This document shows positions 25,031-33,431 of a stretch of 49,897 nt of DNA, in pieces. Made by a program: the position numbers and the translations under genes. Numbering within the stretch: position 1 is the first letter of the stretch; the number at the start of each line of letters is the position of its first letter. Location of the stretch: contig JBJOKE010000024.1 in NCBI GenBank assembly GCA_046046245.1, positions 1-49,897 of the forward strand. The letters are read 5' to 3'. The notes under the pieces are model-generated. The model saw only the letters and a program-made list of their open reading frames with translations, did not search any database and was not told where the DNA came from. This DNA comes from UBA4615 sp046046245. Lineage in GTDB: Bacteria > Pseudomonadota > Gammaproteobacteria > Burkholderiales > Burkholderiaceae_E.

Positions 25031-25774
25031 TCAGGCCAGCGCCGCGGGTGCCGCCTCGCCGGCCGTCGCGCGCACGGGCGCACCACCGCAGGCGACCGCG
25101 CGGACCGCGAGCGCGGTCCAGCCGAGCGCCACCACCGGCGGCACCAGCGCGACCGCGCCGAACACGCAGGCCGACGCAGCGTGCAGCCCCAGCAGTGCGA
25201 TCGCCACCGCGGCCGCCGCGGTCGCCACCCAGCCTCGCGTGTCGCGCGGCGGCGCCCACATCGGCGCGGGCGTCGCCCGGCCCCAGGCGAGCAGCGCGAA
25301 CGCGGCACAGGGCAGCGGCGCGGTGACCACGCCGAGCATCGTGCCCGCGCCCACCGCCGCGAACAGCAGCTCGAGCGGCGCCTCGGGCGCGACCGCGCGG
25401 AACGCGCCGATGCCGTCGAGCGAGGCGATGCACCAGCCGGCCCAGGCGATCGCGTGCGCGATCCACGCGGCCGTGCCGATCAGGTAGACGAGGCCGCGGT
25501 CGGACGGCGTGCGCGCCGGCCCGCCGTCGCGCGAGCGGCCGAGCCACAGGACGGCGAGCAGGGTCAGCCCGCCGACCACGAGGCCCAGGCCGATGTCGAG
25601 CAGTCGGGCCTCGGTCGGCGTGTCGCGCAGCAGCACGACGAGCCGCGCGACCAGGTCCTCGCTGCTCGCCGGCGCGGCCTCGCCGGGCCGCGCGGCGCGG
25701 TCCGCGCCCCCGAAGCGCGCAGCGAGCGCGAGGCCGGCGGCGACCAGGGCGGCGGGCACGAGCATGGGCGTCAT
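25031..25774 (-). CDS. Hypothetical multi-pass membrane protein
   Basis: I do not recognise this 247-residue protein. It has an N-terminal hydrophobic segment, a charged loop of about 35 residues, then five or so further hydrophobic segments (starting with LLDIGLGLVVGGLTLLAVLWLG). The start ATG at 25774 is preceded by a perfect AGGAGG ribosome-binding site 6 bases away, which strongly supports expression. It precedes the GT1 gene with a 72-base gap. The 252 bases upstream, to the divergent small gene at 26027, hold no other feature I can support. Confidence 0.7.
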   Translation of the reverse strand: MTPMLVPAALVAAGLALAARFGGADRAARPGEAAPASSEDLVARLVVLLRDTPTEARLLDIGLGLVVGGLTLLAVLWLGRSRDGGPARTPSDRGLVYLIGTAAWIAHAIAWAGWCIASLDGIGAFRAVAPEAPLELLFAAVGAGTMLGVVTAPLPCAAFALLAWGRATPAPMWAPPRDTRGWVATAAAAVAIALLGLHAASACVFGAVALVPPVVALGWTALAVRAVACGGAPVRATAGEAAPAALA

Positions 25775-26026
25775 CGGCGACCTCCTCTCGCATCCTGCGT
25801 GGGACGCGTCGCCCGATGGTCGGCGCGCGGACCGCCGCGGCGCGTGAGATCGTTCCGGTCCGCGCCCGCATCGGTCCCGGGCGGCGCGGCGCGGCCGATC
25901 GGCGGCACGCCCGCCGCACCGGACGCGACCCCTCCGGCGGCCGCACGCGCTTTGCGTCGCGGTCGCGGCTGTGGTCCGATGCGGGAGACGGGCGCGCCGC
26001 GCCCGCGTCAGGGAAGGGGGTCCACG

Positions 26027-26296
26027 ATGAGCGCCGGTCTGCCGCTGGCCATCCTGTCGGTGCTGTCGGCCGTCGTCGTCGCGACCTGGGCGCTGAAGGG
26101 CCCGGGGGGCGCCGCGCTGCGGCGCGCCGCGGCCGCGATCTGGGCAGTGCTGCTCGCGGGCTGCTGGGCGACGCTGCTCGCCGCGGGCGCCGACGGCCCC
26201 ACCGGTCCGAACGCGACCCTGCTCGCGTTCGCGGTCGCGCTCGCGGGACTGTTCGCGCCGCAGCTGCAGCGCTGGATGACACGCGCGCGGCGCTGA
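26027..26296 (+). CDS. Small hydrophobic membrane protein
   Basis: This 89-residue protein has three hydrophobic segments (LPLAILSVLSAVVVATWALKG, an AAIWAVLLAGCWATLLAAG helix and LLAFAVALAGLFAP) and a basic C-terminus (RWMTRARR). A strong Shine-Dalgarno sequence (GGGAAGGGGG) lies 6 bases before the ATG. No family is recognised. It is convergent with another small membrane protein gene 16 bases away. Confidence 0.65.
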   Translation: MSAGLPLAILSVLSAVVVATWALKGPGGAALRRAAAAIWAVLLAGCWATLLAAGADGPTGPNATLLAFAVALAGLFAPQLQRWMTRARR

Positions 26297-26312
26297 GGGC
26301 CGACGCGCCGCC

Positions 26313-26603
26313 TCAGCCGCCGACCAGCGCGCTCGCGCCCACGGTGGCGAGCGCCGCGGCGATCCACGCGCCCGCGCGCCGCAGCAGCGCGGTGTCGAGC
26401 CCGCCGCCGGGCGCCGGCGCGGGCCGCGAGAACCCGAGCACGAACGCGTGCGCCGGCAGCGCGACCAGCAGCAGCGTGCCGGCGACCAGCCCGACGTCGA
26501 AGGCCGCGCCGCTGCCGCCGAAGCGGTCCCACAGCAGCGGCCACGCGACCGCGGAGAAGACGCCGGCGGCCGCGGCGGTCCAGGGGGTGGCGACGATCCT
26601 CAT
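26313..26603 (-). CDS. Small hydrophobic membrane protein
   Basis: This 96-residue protein has three hydrophobic segments (AAAAGVFSAVAWPLLW, DVGLVAGTLLLVALPAHAFVLG and AWIAAALATVGASALVGG). No family is recognised. It starts 14 bases after the Bug-receptor stop and is probably co-transcribed with it, but its size and composition do not match the TctB small permease (which has four helices and is longer). Confidence 0.6.
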   Translation of the reverse strand: MRIVATPWTAAAAGVFSAVAWPLLWDRFGGSGAAFDVGLVAGTLLLVALPAHAFVLGFSRPAPAPGGGLDTALLRRAGAWIAAALATVGASALVGG

Positions 26604-26617
26604 CGGCGTACCGCCGC

Positions 26618-27595
26618 TCACTGGGCCTCGAGCCCGATCTTCTTCGAGATCGCGGCGTAGCGGGCGATCTCGGCGCGCAGCTGCTTCTGCGCGGTCTCGA
26701 TCGACGTGACCTCGATCAGGTTGCCCTGCCGGTCCATCTGCTCCTTCGTCTCGGGCGCGGCGAAAGCGGCGACGACCGCCGCGTGCACGCGCTGGACGTC
26801 GGCCGCGCTCATGCCCTTCGGGCCGAGCACGCCGAACCATGCCTCGGTCCGGTACTTGCCGAAGCCCTGCTCGACGAAGGTCGGGATGTCGGGGGCGGCG
26901 GCGAGCCGCTTGTCGGCGACCACGCCGAGCGCCTTCAGCGCGCCGCTCTTCACGTGCTGCGCGACCGAGGGCAGCGCGGCGATGCCCCAGTCGACGTGGC
27001 CGCCGAGCAGGTCGGTGACCATCGGGCCCACGCCCTTGTAGGGCACGTGGCGCGACTGCAGCCCGAACTCGTCGAGGAACAGCGCCTCGGCGAGGTGGAT
27101 GATCGTGCCCGCGCCGCTCGACGCGTAGGTGATCGCGTCGCCCTTGGCCTTCAGCAGCGCGACCAGTTCCTTCGCGTTCGAGACGCCGAGCTTCGGCGTC
27201 GCGACCATCACCAGCGGCGTGGTGCCGCAGATCGCGATCGGCGTGAAGTCGTCGGGCATCGCGAAGGGCAGCGTCCTGTGGATGCTCGGAAAGATGGCGA
27301 CGTTGTTCGAGACCACCGACAGCGTGTTGCCGTCGGGCGCGGCACGCATCAGCTGCTGCAGGCCGACGATGCCGCCGGCGCCGGGCTGGTTCTCGACGAT
27401 GGTGCTCGCGCCGATCGCGCGGCCGAACGCGGGCGCCATCGCGCGGGTGATCGCGTCGACGCCCGAGCCGGTGGCGTTGGGCAGGATGAACTTCACGACC
27501 TTGTCCTGCGCGGACGCGGCAAAGGGCGCCGCGGGCAGCGACAGCGCGGCCAGCGCCTGCACGGCGCGGCGGCGGGAGGGATTCGTCGGGGTCAT
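26618..27595 (-). CDS. Tripartite tricarboxylate-type periplasmic receptor (Bug/TctC family)
   Basis: This 325-residue exported solute-binding protein has an RRR-containing signal sequence (residues 1-29, cleaved after AASA). The Bug-family pocket regions are FILPNATGSGVDAITRAMAP, then VVENQPGAGGIVGLQQLMRA, and HVPYKGVGPMVTDLLGGHVD. These receptors bind carboxylates, and most are orphans without TctA/B neighbours; the same is true here. Position next to a CoA-transferase and an HMG-CoA-lyase-like gene, all on the same strand, suggests a branched or hydroxylated di- or tricarboxylate as ligand. The ATG follows GGAGACC. Confidence 0.93.
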   Translation of the reverse strand: MTPTNPSRRRAVQALAALSLPAAPFAASAQDKVVKFILPNATGSGVDAITRAMAPAFGRAIGASTIVENQPGAGGIVGLQQLMRAAPDGNTLSVVSNNVAIFPSIHRTLPFAMPDDFTPIAICGTTPLVMVATPKLGVSNAKELVALLKAKGDAITYASSGAGTIIHLAEALFLDEFGLQSRHVPYKGVGPMVTDLLGGHVDWGIAALPSVAQHVKSGALKALGVVADKRLAAAPDIPTFVEQGFGKYRTEAWFGVLGPKGMSAADVQRVHAAVVAAFAAPETKEQMDRQGNLIEVTSIETAQKQLRAEIARYAAISKKIGLEAQ

Positions 27596-27665
27596 CGTGG
27601 TCTCCGTCGTCGGTGGGTCCCGGAAGCGGGGCGATGGTAGCCGATCGGGGCGGCGCCGGGCCGCG

Positions 27666-28889
27666 TCAGGCGATCGCGCCGGCCGCGCGCAGGGCGGCGA
27701 TCCGGGCGTCGTCGTAGCCGATCGAGCGCAGCAGCGCGTCGGTGTGCTCGCCGTGGCGCGGCGGATCGAGCCGCACGCCGAGCCGCTCGCCGGCCATCGT
27801 GAACGGGAAGAGCGCGGCCGGCACGGTCTCGCCGGCCTTCGGGCCGTCGGGGACGACCACGTCGGCGAGCGCGCCGGTGGCGACCAGGTGCGGGTCGTCG
27901 AACAGTTCCTCCGGCCGGCGGATCGGCGCGAACGGCAGCCCCGCGCGCTCGAAGGTCGCGGCGAGCTCCGAGGCGGCGCGGTGGGCGAGCCGTTCCCGCA
28001 GCGCAGGGATCAGCGTGCCCCGCGCGAGCACGCGCAGGTTGTTGGTGGCGAGCGCGGGGTCGGCCTTCAGGTCCGCGAAGCCGAGCACGTCGCAGAACAC
28101 CGTCCACTGCGCGTCGCTGACCGCCGCGAGGAAGATCTGCTCGCCGTCCTTCACGGTGAAGACGTCGTAGATCGCCCAGGCGCTGATCCGCTCGGGCATC
28201 GGCGCGGCCGGCGTGCCGGTCACCGCGTACTGCAGCATGTGCTGGCCGACGAGGAACACGTTGTTCTCGAAGAGCCCCGACTGGACCGCCATCCCCCGGC
28301 CGGTGATCCCGCGCTGGAGCAGCGCGCCCAGCACGCCGATGGCGCCGAACATTCCGCCCATGATGTCGTTGACGCTGGTGCCCGCGCGCAGCGGGTCGCC
28401 GGGGCGCCCGGTCATGTAGGCGAGGCCGCCCATCATCTGCACGACCTCGTCGAGCGCGGTCCGGTGCTCGTAGGGGCCGGGCAGGAAGCCCTTCGCGCTC
28501 ACGTAGACCAGTCGCGGGTTCGACGCCGAGAGCGAGGCGTAATCGAGGCCGTACTTGCCCATCGTGCCCGGCTTGAAGTTCTCGACGACGACATCGGCGC
28601 TCGCGGCGAGCGCACGCGCCACCGCGGCGCCCTCGGCCGAGTGCAGGTCGACCTCGACGCTCTTCTTGTTCCGGTTGAACATCGGGAAGAAGCCCGCACC
28701 GGCGCCGAGCAGCCGGCGCGTGTTCTCCCCGCCGATCGGTTCGACCTTGATCACCTCGGCGCCGAGGTCGGCGAGCACCATCCCGCAGGTGGGTCCCATC
28801 ACCATGTGCGTGAACTCGACGACGCGCACGCCGGCGAGGGGCTGCGGGGCGGTGGGGGTGCGGGGCTCGGGCGGCGCGGTACCGGTCAT
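27666..28889 (-). CDS. Class III CoA-transferase (CaiB/BaiF family)
   Basis: This 407-residue enzyme transfers CoA between carboxylic acids through an aspartyl-CoA intermediate. The family N-terminus VRVVEFTHMVMGPTCGMVLADLGAEVIKVE is followed by FNRNKKSVEVDL, then VENFKPGTM and the catalytic Asp175 in SVNDIMGGMFGA. Length matches homologues. Its ATG overlaps the stop of the lyase gene by 4 bases (ATGA), so the pair works as a unit: the CoA-transferase activates a hydroxy acid and the lyase cleaves the CoA ester. The donor (often succinyl-CoA) and acceptor are not identifiable from sequence. Confidence 0.93.
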   Translation of the reverse strand: MTGTAPPEPRTPTAPQPLAGVRVVEFTHMVMGPTCGMVLADLGAEVIKVEPIGGENTRRLLGAGAGFFPMFNRNKKSVEVDLHSAEGAAVARALAASADVVVENFKPGTMGKYGLDYASLSASNPRLVYVSAKGFLPGPYEHRTALDEVVQMMGGLAYMTGRPGDPLRAGTSVNDIMGGMFGAIGVLGALLQRGITGRGMAVQSGLFENNVFLVGQHMLQYAVTGTPAAPMPERISAWAIYDVFTVKDGEQIFLAAVSDAQWTVFCDVLGFADLKADPALATNNLRVLARGTLIPALRERLAHRAASELAATFERAGLPFAPIRRPEELFDDPHLVATGALADVVVPDGPKAGETVPAALFPFTMAGERLGVRLDPPRHGEHTDALLRSIGYDDARIAALRAAGAIA

Positions 28890-29851
28890 CGTGTCGTCCT
28901 GTCGGGTCGGGCGGCGGCCCGCGCCATCGTCCTCGGCAGCCCCGCGCGCCAGACCGCGCCGTGCAGCGGCTCGCCGTCGAGCCAGCGTGCGATGCGGCCG
29001 CGCAGCGCGAGCAGGGCGTCGACGTCGACGCCGGTCGGTGCGCCCATGCTCGCGAACAGGTAGGCGAGGTCCTCGGTGGCGACGTTGCCGCTCGCGCCCG
29101 GCGCATGCGGGCAGCCGCCGATGCCGCCGGTGCTGCCGTCGAAGCCGCGCACGCCGACCGACCAGGCCGCGTAGGCGTTGGCGGCGCCGAGACCGCGGGT
29201 GTCGTGGAAGTGCGCGCCGGCCAGCCGCTCGCCGGCCACGCGGCGCGCGCGCTCGAACAGCCGCACGACCGCGGCCGGATCCGCGTAGCCGACGGTGTCG
29301 GCCAGCGACACGCGGTCGGCGCCGGCGTCGAGGCCGGCCTCGACGAGCGCGATCACGTCGTCGGGCTCGACGCGCCCCTGCAGCGTGCAGCCGAACGCGG
29401 TGCTGATGCCGAGCTCGAGCACGCAGGCCGCGCCCGGGCCGGCACCGTCGCGCAGCGCGCGGATCGCGGCGAACTCGCGCAGCACGTCCTCCGGCGGCTT
29501 GCGCAGGTTCGCGAGGCTGTGCGCGCGGCTCGCCGACAGCGGCAGCACCATGACGTGCGCGCCTGCCTCGAGCGCGCGCTCGGCGCCCTTCGCGTTCGGC
29601 ACCAGCACCGTGACCTCCAGGCCCGGCAGCGCCCGCGCGGCCGCGACCAGCTGCGCGGTATCGGCCAGCTGCGGCAGCAGGCGCGGCGGCACGAACGAGC
29701 CGACCTCGATCGACCTCAGGCCGGCCGCATGCAGCCCGCGCAGCCAGTCCAGCTTGGTCGCCGTGGGCACGGTCCGGGCGATCGACTGCAGCCCGTCGCG
29801 CAGGGAGGTGTCGCGCAGGACGACGGGGTCGGGGCGGGGGTCGGGCTCCAT
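28886..29851 (-). CDS. HMG-CoA lyase-like aldolase
   Basis: This 321-residue protein belongs to the HMG-CoA lyase/DRE-TIM metallolyase family. It shows RDTSLRDG (residues 13-20) with the metal-binding Asp, EVGSFVPPRLLPQL, ADTVGYADP, the HFHDTRGLGAANA metal site, and GGIGGCPHAPGASGNVATEDL with the active-site Cys loop. These enzymes split 3-hydroxy-3-methylglutaryl-CoA or similar branched CoA esters into acetyl-CoA and a keto acid. It is coupled (ATGA) to a CoA-transferase. An alternative ATG exists a few codons upstream of 29851. It is divergent from a LysR-type regulator. Confidence 0.92.
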   Translation of the reverse strand: MEPDPRPDPVVLRDTSLRDGLQSIARTVPTATKLDWLRGLHAAGLRSIEVGSFVPPRLLPQLADTAQLVAAARALPGLEVTVLVPNAKGAERALEAGAHVMVLPLSASRAHSLANLRKPPEDVLREFAAIRALRDGAGPGAACVLELGISTAFGCTLQGRVEPDDVIALVEAGLDAGADRVSLADTVGYADPAAVVRLFERARRVAGERLAGAHFHDTRGLGAANAYAAWSVGVRGFDGSTGGIGGCPHAPGASGNVATEDLAYLFASMGAPTGVDVDALLALRGRIARWLDGEPLHGAVWRAGLPRTMARAAARPDRTTR

Positions 29852-29909
29852 CGGACGGACTCTAGCCATTCCGGCCAGGCGCGAAAAGCGCCGACAGGTC
29901 GGGTCTCGC

Positions 29910-29924
29910 GTTCCGGATCGGAAC
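29910..29924. promoter_or_regulatory. LysR-type operator (T-N11-A dyad)
   Basis: GTTCC-GGATC-GGAAC is a perfect inverted repeat containing TTCCG-N3-CGGAA, the T-N11-A form bound by LysR-family regulators. It lies 35 bases upstream of the lysR start and 58 bases upstream of the lyase start, in the divergent region both would share. Confidence 0.55.
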
Positions 29925-29959
29925 GGCACAATGGCGGTCCGCCGACACCGGATCCGCGA

Positions 29960-30931
29960 ATGGGCCCCCTGTTCGACCCCGTCACGCTGCGCCTGTTCGT
30001 CGCCGTCTGCGAGGAGCGGAGCATCGCCCGCGCGGCCTCGCGCGAGGCGCTGGTCGCATCGGCGGTCAGCAAGCGGGTCGCCGCGGTCGAGGCGCGGCTG
30101 GGCACGCCGGTGCTCGTCCGCGGCCGCCGCGGCGTCGAGCCGACCGCGGCCGGCGAGGCGCTGCTGCGGCAGGCGCGCGAGGTGCTCGGCGCGCTCGACC
30201 GCCTCGAGGCCGAGCTCGACGGCTTCGCCGCGGGCGTGCGCGGCAGCGTGCGGGTCGCGGCCAGCGTGTCGGCGATCGCCGAGGACCTGCCCGACGACGT
30301 GGCCGCGTTCCTCGCCGCGCATCCGGGCGTGACCGTGTCGATCGACGAGCGCGACAGCTCGGCCGCGGTCCGCGACGTGCGCGGGGGCGCGGCCGACGTC
30401 GGCGTCGCCTGGGACGCGGTGGACGCGTCCGGACTGCGGGCTCTGCCGTACCACGCCGATCACCTGCACGTGATCGTGCAGCCCGGCCATCCGCTCGCGC
30501 GGCGCCGCCGGCTGCGCTTCGCCGACACGCTCGACTTCCCGTCGGTGGGCGCGGCGACGACGGGGCTGGTCGGCGAGCGGATGCGACGCGAGGCCGCGCT
30601 GCTGGGTCGAAGGCTGGTGCACCGGATGCAGGTCTCGAGCCTCGACGCCTGCCTGCGGATCGTCGCCGCCGGCCTGGGCCTGGCGATCCTGCCGCGCGAG
30701 ACCGCCGTCGCGCACGCCGGTGCGGCACGCCTCGTGATGCGGCCCCTCGACGAACCCTGGGCCGAGCGGCGATTCGTCGTGATCACGCGCGACGAGTCGG
30801 CACTGCCCGCGGCGGCGCGCCTGCTCGCCCGGCACCTCGCCGACCGCGCACGGTCGGCGGCGCCGCCTCAGCTCGACGGCCCCGGGTCGCGGCCCGCCTC
30901 GATCGCGAGCACCGGCCGCTCCCAGCGGTAG
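29960..30931 (+). CDS. LysR-family transcriptional regulator
   Basis: This 323-residue regulator has the N-terminal LysR helix-turn-helix (LRLFVAVCEERSIARAAS, then SAVSKRVAAVEARLG; residues about 9-49) and a periplasmic-binding-like effector domain (VRVAASVSAIAEDLP onward). It diverges from the lyase/CoA-transferase/Bug receptor run and probably controls it through the T-N11-A dyad at 29910-29924. Its last 64 bases overlap the end of the convergent phosphoethanolamine transferase-like gene. The C-terminal 25 residues (after LADRARSAA) show no LysR conservation and lie in the overlap. Confidence 0.92.
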   Translation: MGPLFDPVTLRLFVAVCEERSIARAASREALVASAVSKRVAAVEARLGTPVLVRGRRGVEPTAAGEALLRQAREVLGALDRLEAELDGFAAGVRGSVRVAASVSAIAEDLPDDVAAFLAAHPGVTVSIDERDSSAAVRDVRGGAADVGVAWDAVDASGLRALPYHADHLHVIVQPGHPLARRRRLRFADTLDFPSVGAATTGLVGERMRREAALLGRRLVHRMQVSSLDACLRIVAAGLGLAILPRETAVAHAGAARLVMRPLDEPWAERRFVVITRDESALPAAARLLARHLADRARSAAPPQLDGPGSRPASIASTGRSQR

Positions 30932-32523
30932 GCCGCATCGAGGGCGTCGCGCGTCGGGCGCTCGTCGGCCCAGCGCAGCGCGAGCAGGTGCGCGAGCGTC
31001 CAAGAGGCCCAGTCGGCGCGGAACGGCCGCGCCTCGACGTCCTGCGCCACCGGACGGCGCGGCGCGTTCTGCCAGACCATCGCGGGGATCCGGTACCCGG
31101 CTGCCGTGCGCGCGCTGTGGCCGGCGTGGTCGATCTCGTGGCCCACCTCCTGACCGTGATCCGACAGGTACATCCACGCGTGATGGCCGCCGCCGACGGC
31201 GGCCTCGCGGACGAGCTCGAGCGTGCGGGCGACCACCCGGTCGTGATGGCGCAGCGCGGCGTCGTAGTGATCGCGCGCGTGGCGGATCCAGAACGGCCGG
31301 CCCCGCTCGCGCAACGCATGGGTCACCGCGTCGGACTCGTCGTCGAACGGGTTGTCGCCCGCGGGGTAGCGCAGTCGGTAGTGCGGGTGCGCGCCCATCG
31401 CGTGGAGCACCACGAGCTTGTACGGCGAGGGGTCGGCGAGCGCTTCGCGCAGCGGCTCGAGCAGCGCGTCGTCGGGGGTTCGGCTCGCCCGACCGGGCGT
31501 GCGGCTCTGCATCCGCGGGACGTGGGCGAAACCGGCGTGGACCTGCTCGATAGCGACGTCGTCGTGGGTGCTGATCCACCAGATCCGCCAGCCCGCCTCG
31601 CGCGCGAGCGCGAGCACGTGCGCGGGGTCGGAGGCCTCGGTCGCGCCGAACTGCAGCAGGCTGCGCAGCGCCGGGATGGTGCCGGCGTCGACCGACCAGG
31701 CTTCGCGGAACACCACGAGCGCGTCGGGCATCTGCCGATGCAGCGCGTCCAGCCGCGGCGTGGTGTCGCGCGGATAGCCGTACAGGCCGAGGTTGTCGCG
31801 GTTCACGCTGTCGGCCACCACGAGCACGACGGTCGACGGCCGGGATGCGGCGATCCTCGGACGCTGCGCGCGCGCCAGGGCGAACGCAGCCTCTCGCCAG
31901 CGGTGCAGGTCGTCCCACTGCTCGCGCTGCGCCCGAACCTCCAGGGTCCACTCGGGCCAGAACGCGAGCGGGTGGAGCCGACGCCAGGGCTTGATCGCGT
32001 AGCCGGCCACGGCCGGCAGCGCGACCGCGACGACCGCGGCGCGCCGCGCGATGCGCCGCGTATGCGCCGGCGCGTGCGCGGCCGGCGGGCCGATGCGGCC
32101 GGGGGCGAGCGCGAACGCGGTGACGGCGATCGCACCCGCCGCGAGCGCCGTCCACGGCACGAGCGCCGGCCACGACAGCGCGAGGTACTCGGTCGCCTCG
32201 GCGGGCACGGTGTTCGCGACCGCGACGACGACCAGCGCCGCGTTCGGCGCCGCGCCGTAGACGGACCACAGGTAGCCGCGGACCGCAGCGTCGATCGCGA
32301 ACGCGCCGATCCAGGCGGTGAGCACGACGGCGCGCACGCCGGCGGCGCGCCGCGAGCGCGGCGGCCACAGGAGCCACAGCAGCGGCGGCGCGGCGAGCGC
32401 CATGGCCTGCGCCCAGCGGCGCGGATCGTGGACGAGCGCCAGGCAGCCCGCGAGGGCGGCGAGGACGAGCGCGACCTGCCACCACGCGGCAGGCCCGACG
32501 CGAGCGAGGCGACCGGGGAACAT
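30868..32523 (-). CDS. Sulfatase-fold membrane enzyme, phosphoethanolamine transferase-like
   Basis: This 551-residue inner-membrane protein has about five hydrophobic segments (residues 15-180) followed by a periplasmic alkaline-phosphatase-like domain. The metal and nucleophile blocks are VLVVADSVNRDNLGLYGYPR, a threonine near 281 in DAGTIPALRSLLQFG (expected phosphoryl acceptor), VVLHAMGAHPHY, and SDHGQEVGHEIDHAGHS. This matches EptA/CptA/EptC-type enzymes, which move phosphoethanolamine from phosphatidylethanolamine to lipid A, LPS core or other glycans. The start is taken at the ATG at 32523; an upstream in-frame ATG at 32586 would add 21 residues without hydrophobic character. Its 3' end overlaps lysR by 64 bases. 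Confidence 0.88.
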   Translation of the reverse strand: MFPGRLARVGPAAWWQVALVLAALAGCLALVHDPRRWAQAMALAAPPLLWLLWPPRSRRAAGVRAVVLTAWIGAFAIDAAVRGYLWSVYGAAPNAALVVVAVANTVPAEATEYLALSWPALVPWTALAAGAIAVTAFALAPGRIGPPAAHAPAHTRRIARRAAVVAVALPAVAGYAIKPWRRLHPLAFWPEWTLEVRAQREQWDDLHRWREAAFALARAQRPRIAASRPSTVVLVVADSVNRDNLGLYGYPRDTTPRLDALHRQMPDALVVFREAWSVDAGTIPALRSLLQFGATEASDPAHVLALAREAGWRIWWISTHDDVAIEQVHAGFAHVPRMQSRTPGRASRTPDDALLEPLREALADPSPYKLVVLHAMGAHPHYRLRYPAGDNPFDDESDAVTHALRERGRPFWIRHARDHYDAALRHHDRVVARTLELVREAAVGGGHHAWMYLSDHGQEVGHEIDHAGHSARTAAGYRIPAMVWQNAPRRPVAQDVEARPFRADWASWTLAHLLALRWADERPTRDALDAAYRWERPVLAIEAGRDPGPSS

Positions 32524-32656
32524 GGGCCGAGATTGCCCGTTCGCCGCGACGGGACTCGTTCTTGGGCCTGCGGGTTTCGGGGTCATGGCCGCACGCGAGT
32601 CGTGCGAAGGTCCGCCGCGGCGCGCGAGGCGGCCGGGCGCGGGCGGGCAATCGGAC

Positions 32657-32727
32657 GGCGCTCGGCGTCAGCCCGAGCGCCCGGTCGGATCAGGTGGCGC
32701 TCGGCGACAACCCGAGCGCCCGGTCGG
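32657..32727. repeat. Two tandem 32-bp hairpin repeats, 39-bp period
   Basis: Copies at 32657-32688 and 32696-32727 differ at only two positions. Each contains GGCGCTCGG and CCGAGCGCC, a 9-bp inverted repeat around a short loop, followed by CGGTCGG. The second copy encodes the last residues of the exported thioredoxin-like protein; the first lies just past its stop. Confidence 0.75.
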
Positions 32728-33223
32728 TGCAGGCGCGCGGCGCGTCGGCGCCGGCGCTGACGCGGGTCGCTGCCGCGCCGCCACGGGTCGCGACCGCGCG
32801 ACCGAGCCGCTTGTGCAGCTCGAGCGCCTCGACGGCGTTCGCGAAGCCTCCCGATGCCGTGCACAGGTAGCGGCCGTCGGCGTTGAGCACGATCCAGGCG
32901 GGCGCCGCACCGCGCGGCACGTAGGTCGACTTCCAGCGCTCGCGCTCCGCCGGGGCGAGGTCGTCGGCGAACACCATCGAGAAGTGATAGGCCCCGGCGT
33001 AGGCCTGGCGGATGTCGCCGCGCACCAGCCAGCCGTCGAGGGCGCTGCAGTTCGCGCAGTTCTGGTCGGTGTAGTAGACGATGACCGGCTTGCCGGTGGT
33101 CCGTGCCTTCGCGACCGCGTCGACGATCGACGGGTTGTCGTCGAAGCCCGGCGGCAGCGACGCGGCGATCGAGGCGGTGGTCGCCAGCGCGGCCAGGGCC
33201 GCAGCGATCAGGGGGGTCTTCAT
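32690..33223 (-). CDS. Exported thioredoxin-fold protein
   Basis: This 177-residue protein has a signal peptide (residues 1-22, MKTPLIAAALAALATTASIA) and a thioredoxin-like domain with a CXXC pair, C56-A-N-C59, in VIVYYTDQNCANCSALDGW. APAWIVLNADGRYL supplies the expected beta-strand after a cis-Pro position (partly shifted). It resembles DsbD-gamma/TlpA-like or SoxW-type thiol proteins that act on periplasmic disulfides, but no specific partner is adjacent. The ATG at 33223 is chosen for the signal peptide. The last residues (DRALGLSPSAT) are encoded by one copy of a tandem hairpin repeat, so the C-terminus has been altered by repeat insertion or duplication. The 208 bases upstream, to the synthetase stop, hold nothing I can name. 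Confidence 0.82.
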   Translation of the reverse strand: MKTPLIAAALAALATTASIAASLPPGFDDNPSIVDAVAKARTTGKPVIVYYTDQNCANCSALDGWLVRGDIRQAYAGAYHFSMVFADDLAPAERERWKSTYVPRGAAPAWIVLNADGRYLCTASGGFANAVEALELHKRLGRAVATRGGAAATRVSAGADAPRACTDRALGLSPSAT

Positions 33224-33431
33224 GGCGGAGGCTCCCGAGCGGATGACGCGGAGCGGAGGGACGGTCTCGAGGGTCAGGCTAGGCACGCCGCCGCGGCGCC
33301 GCAGCCGGCCGCGGACGAACGGCCCTCACCTCTTGGCGGACGGTGCGCGATGTGTCGTCCCGGACGCGAAGGCGCGGATCCGGCCCGCGCGCGGCGCGGA
33401 TGCAGGCGTCGTCCCGCGCCGCGGCCCGCCC

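Noticed and set aside
28886..32650. Minus-strand frame of 1,254 codons spanning the lyase, lysR and sulfatase region
   Set aside because: Only the last 321 residues are protein-like (HMG-CoA lyase family); the rest is antisense to lysR and out of frame with the transferase.
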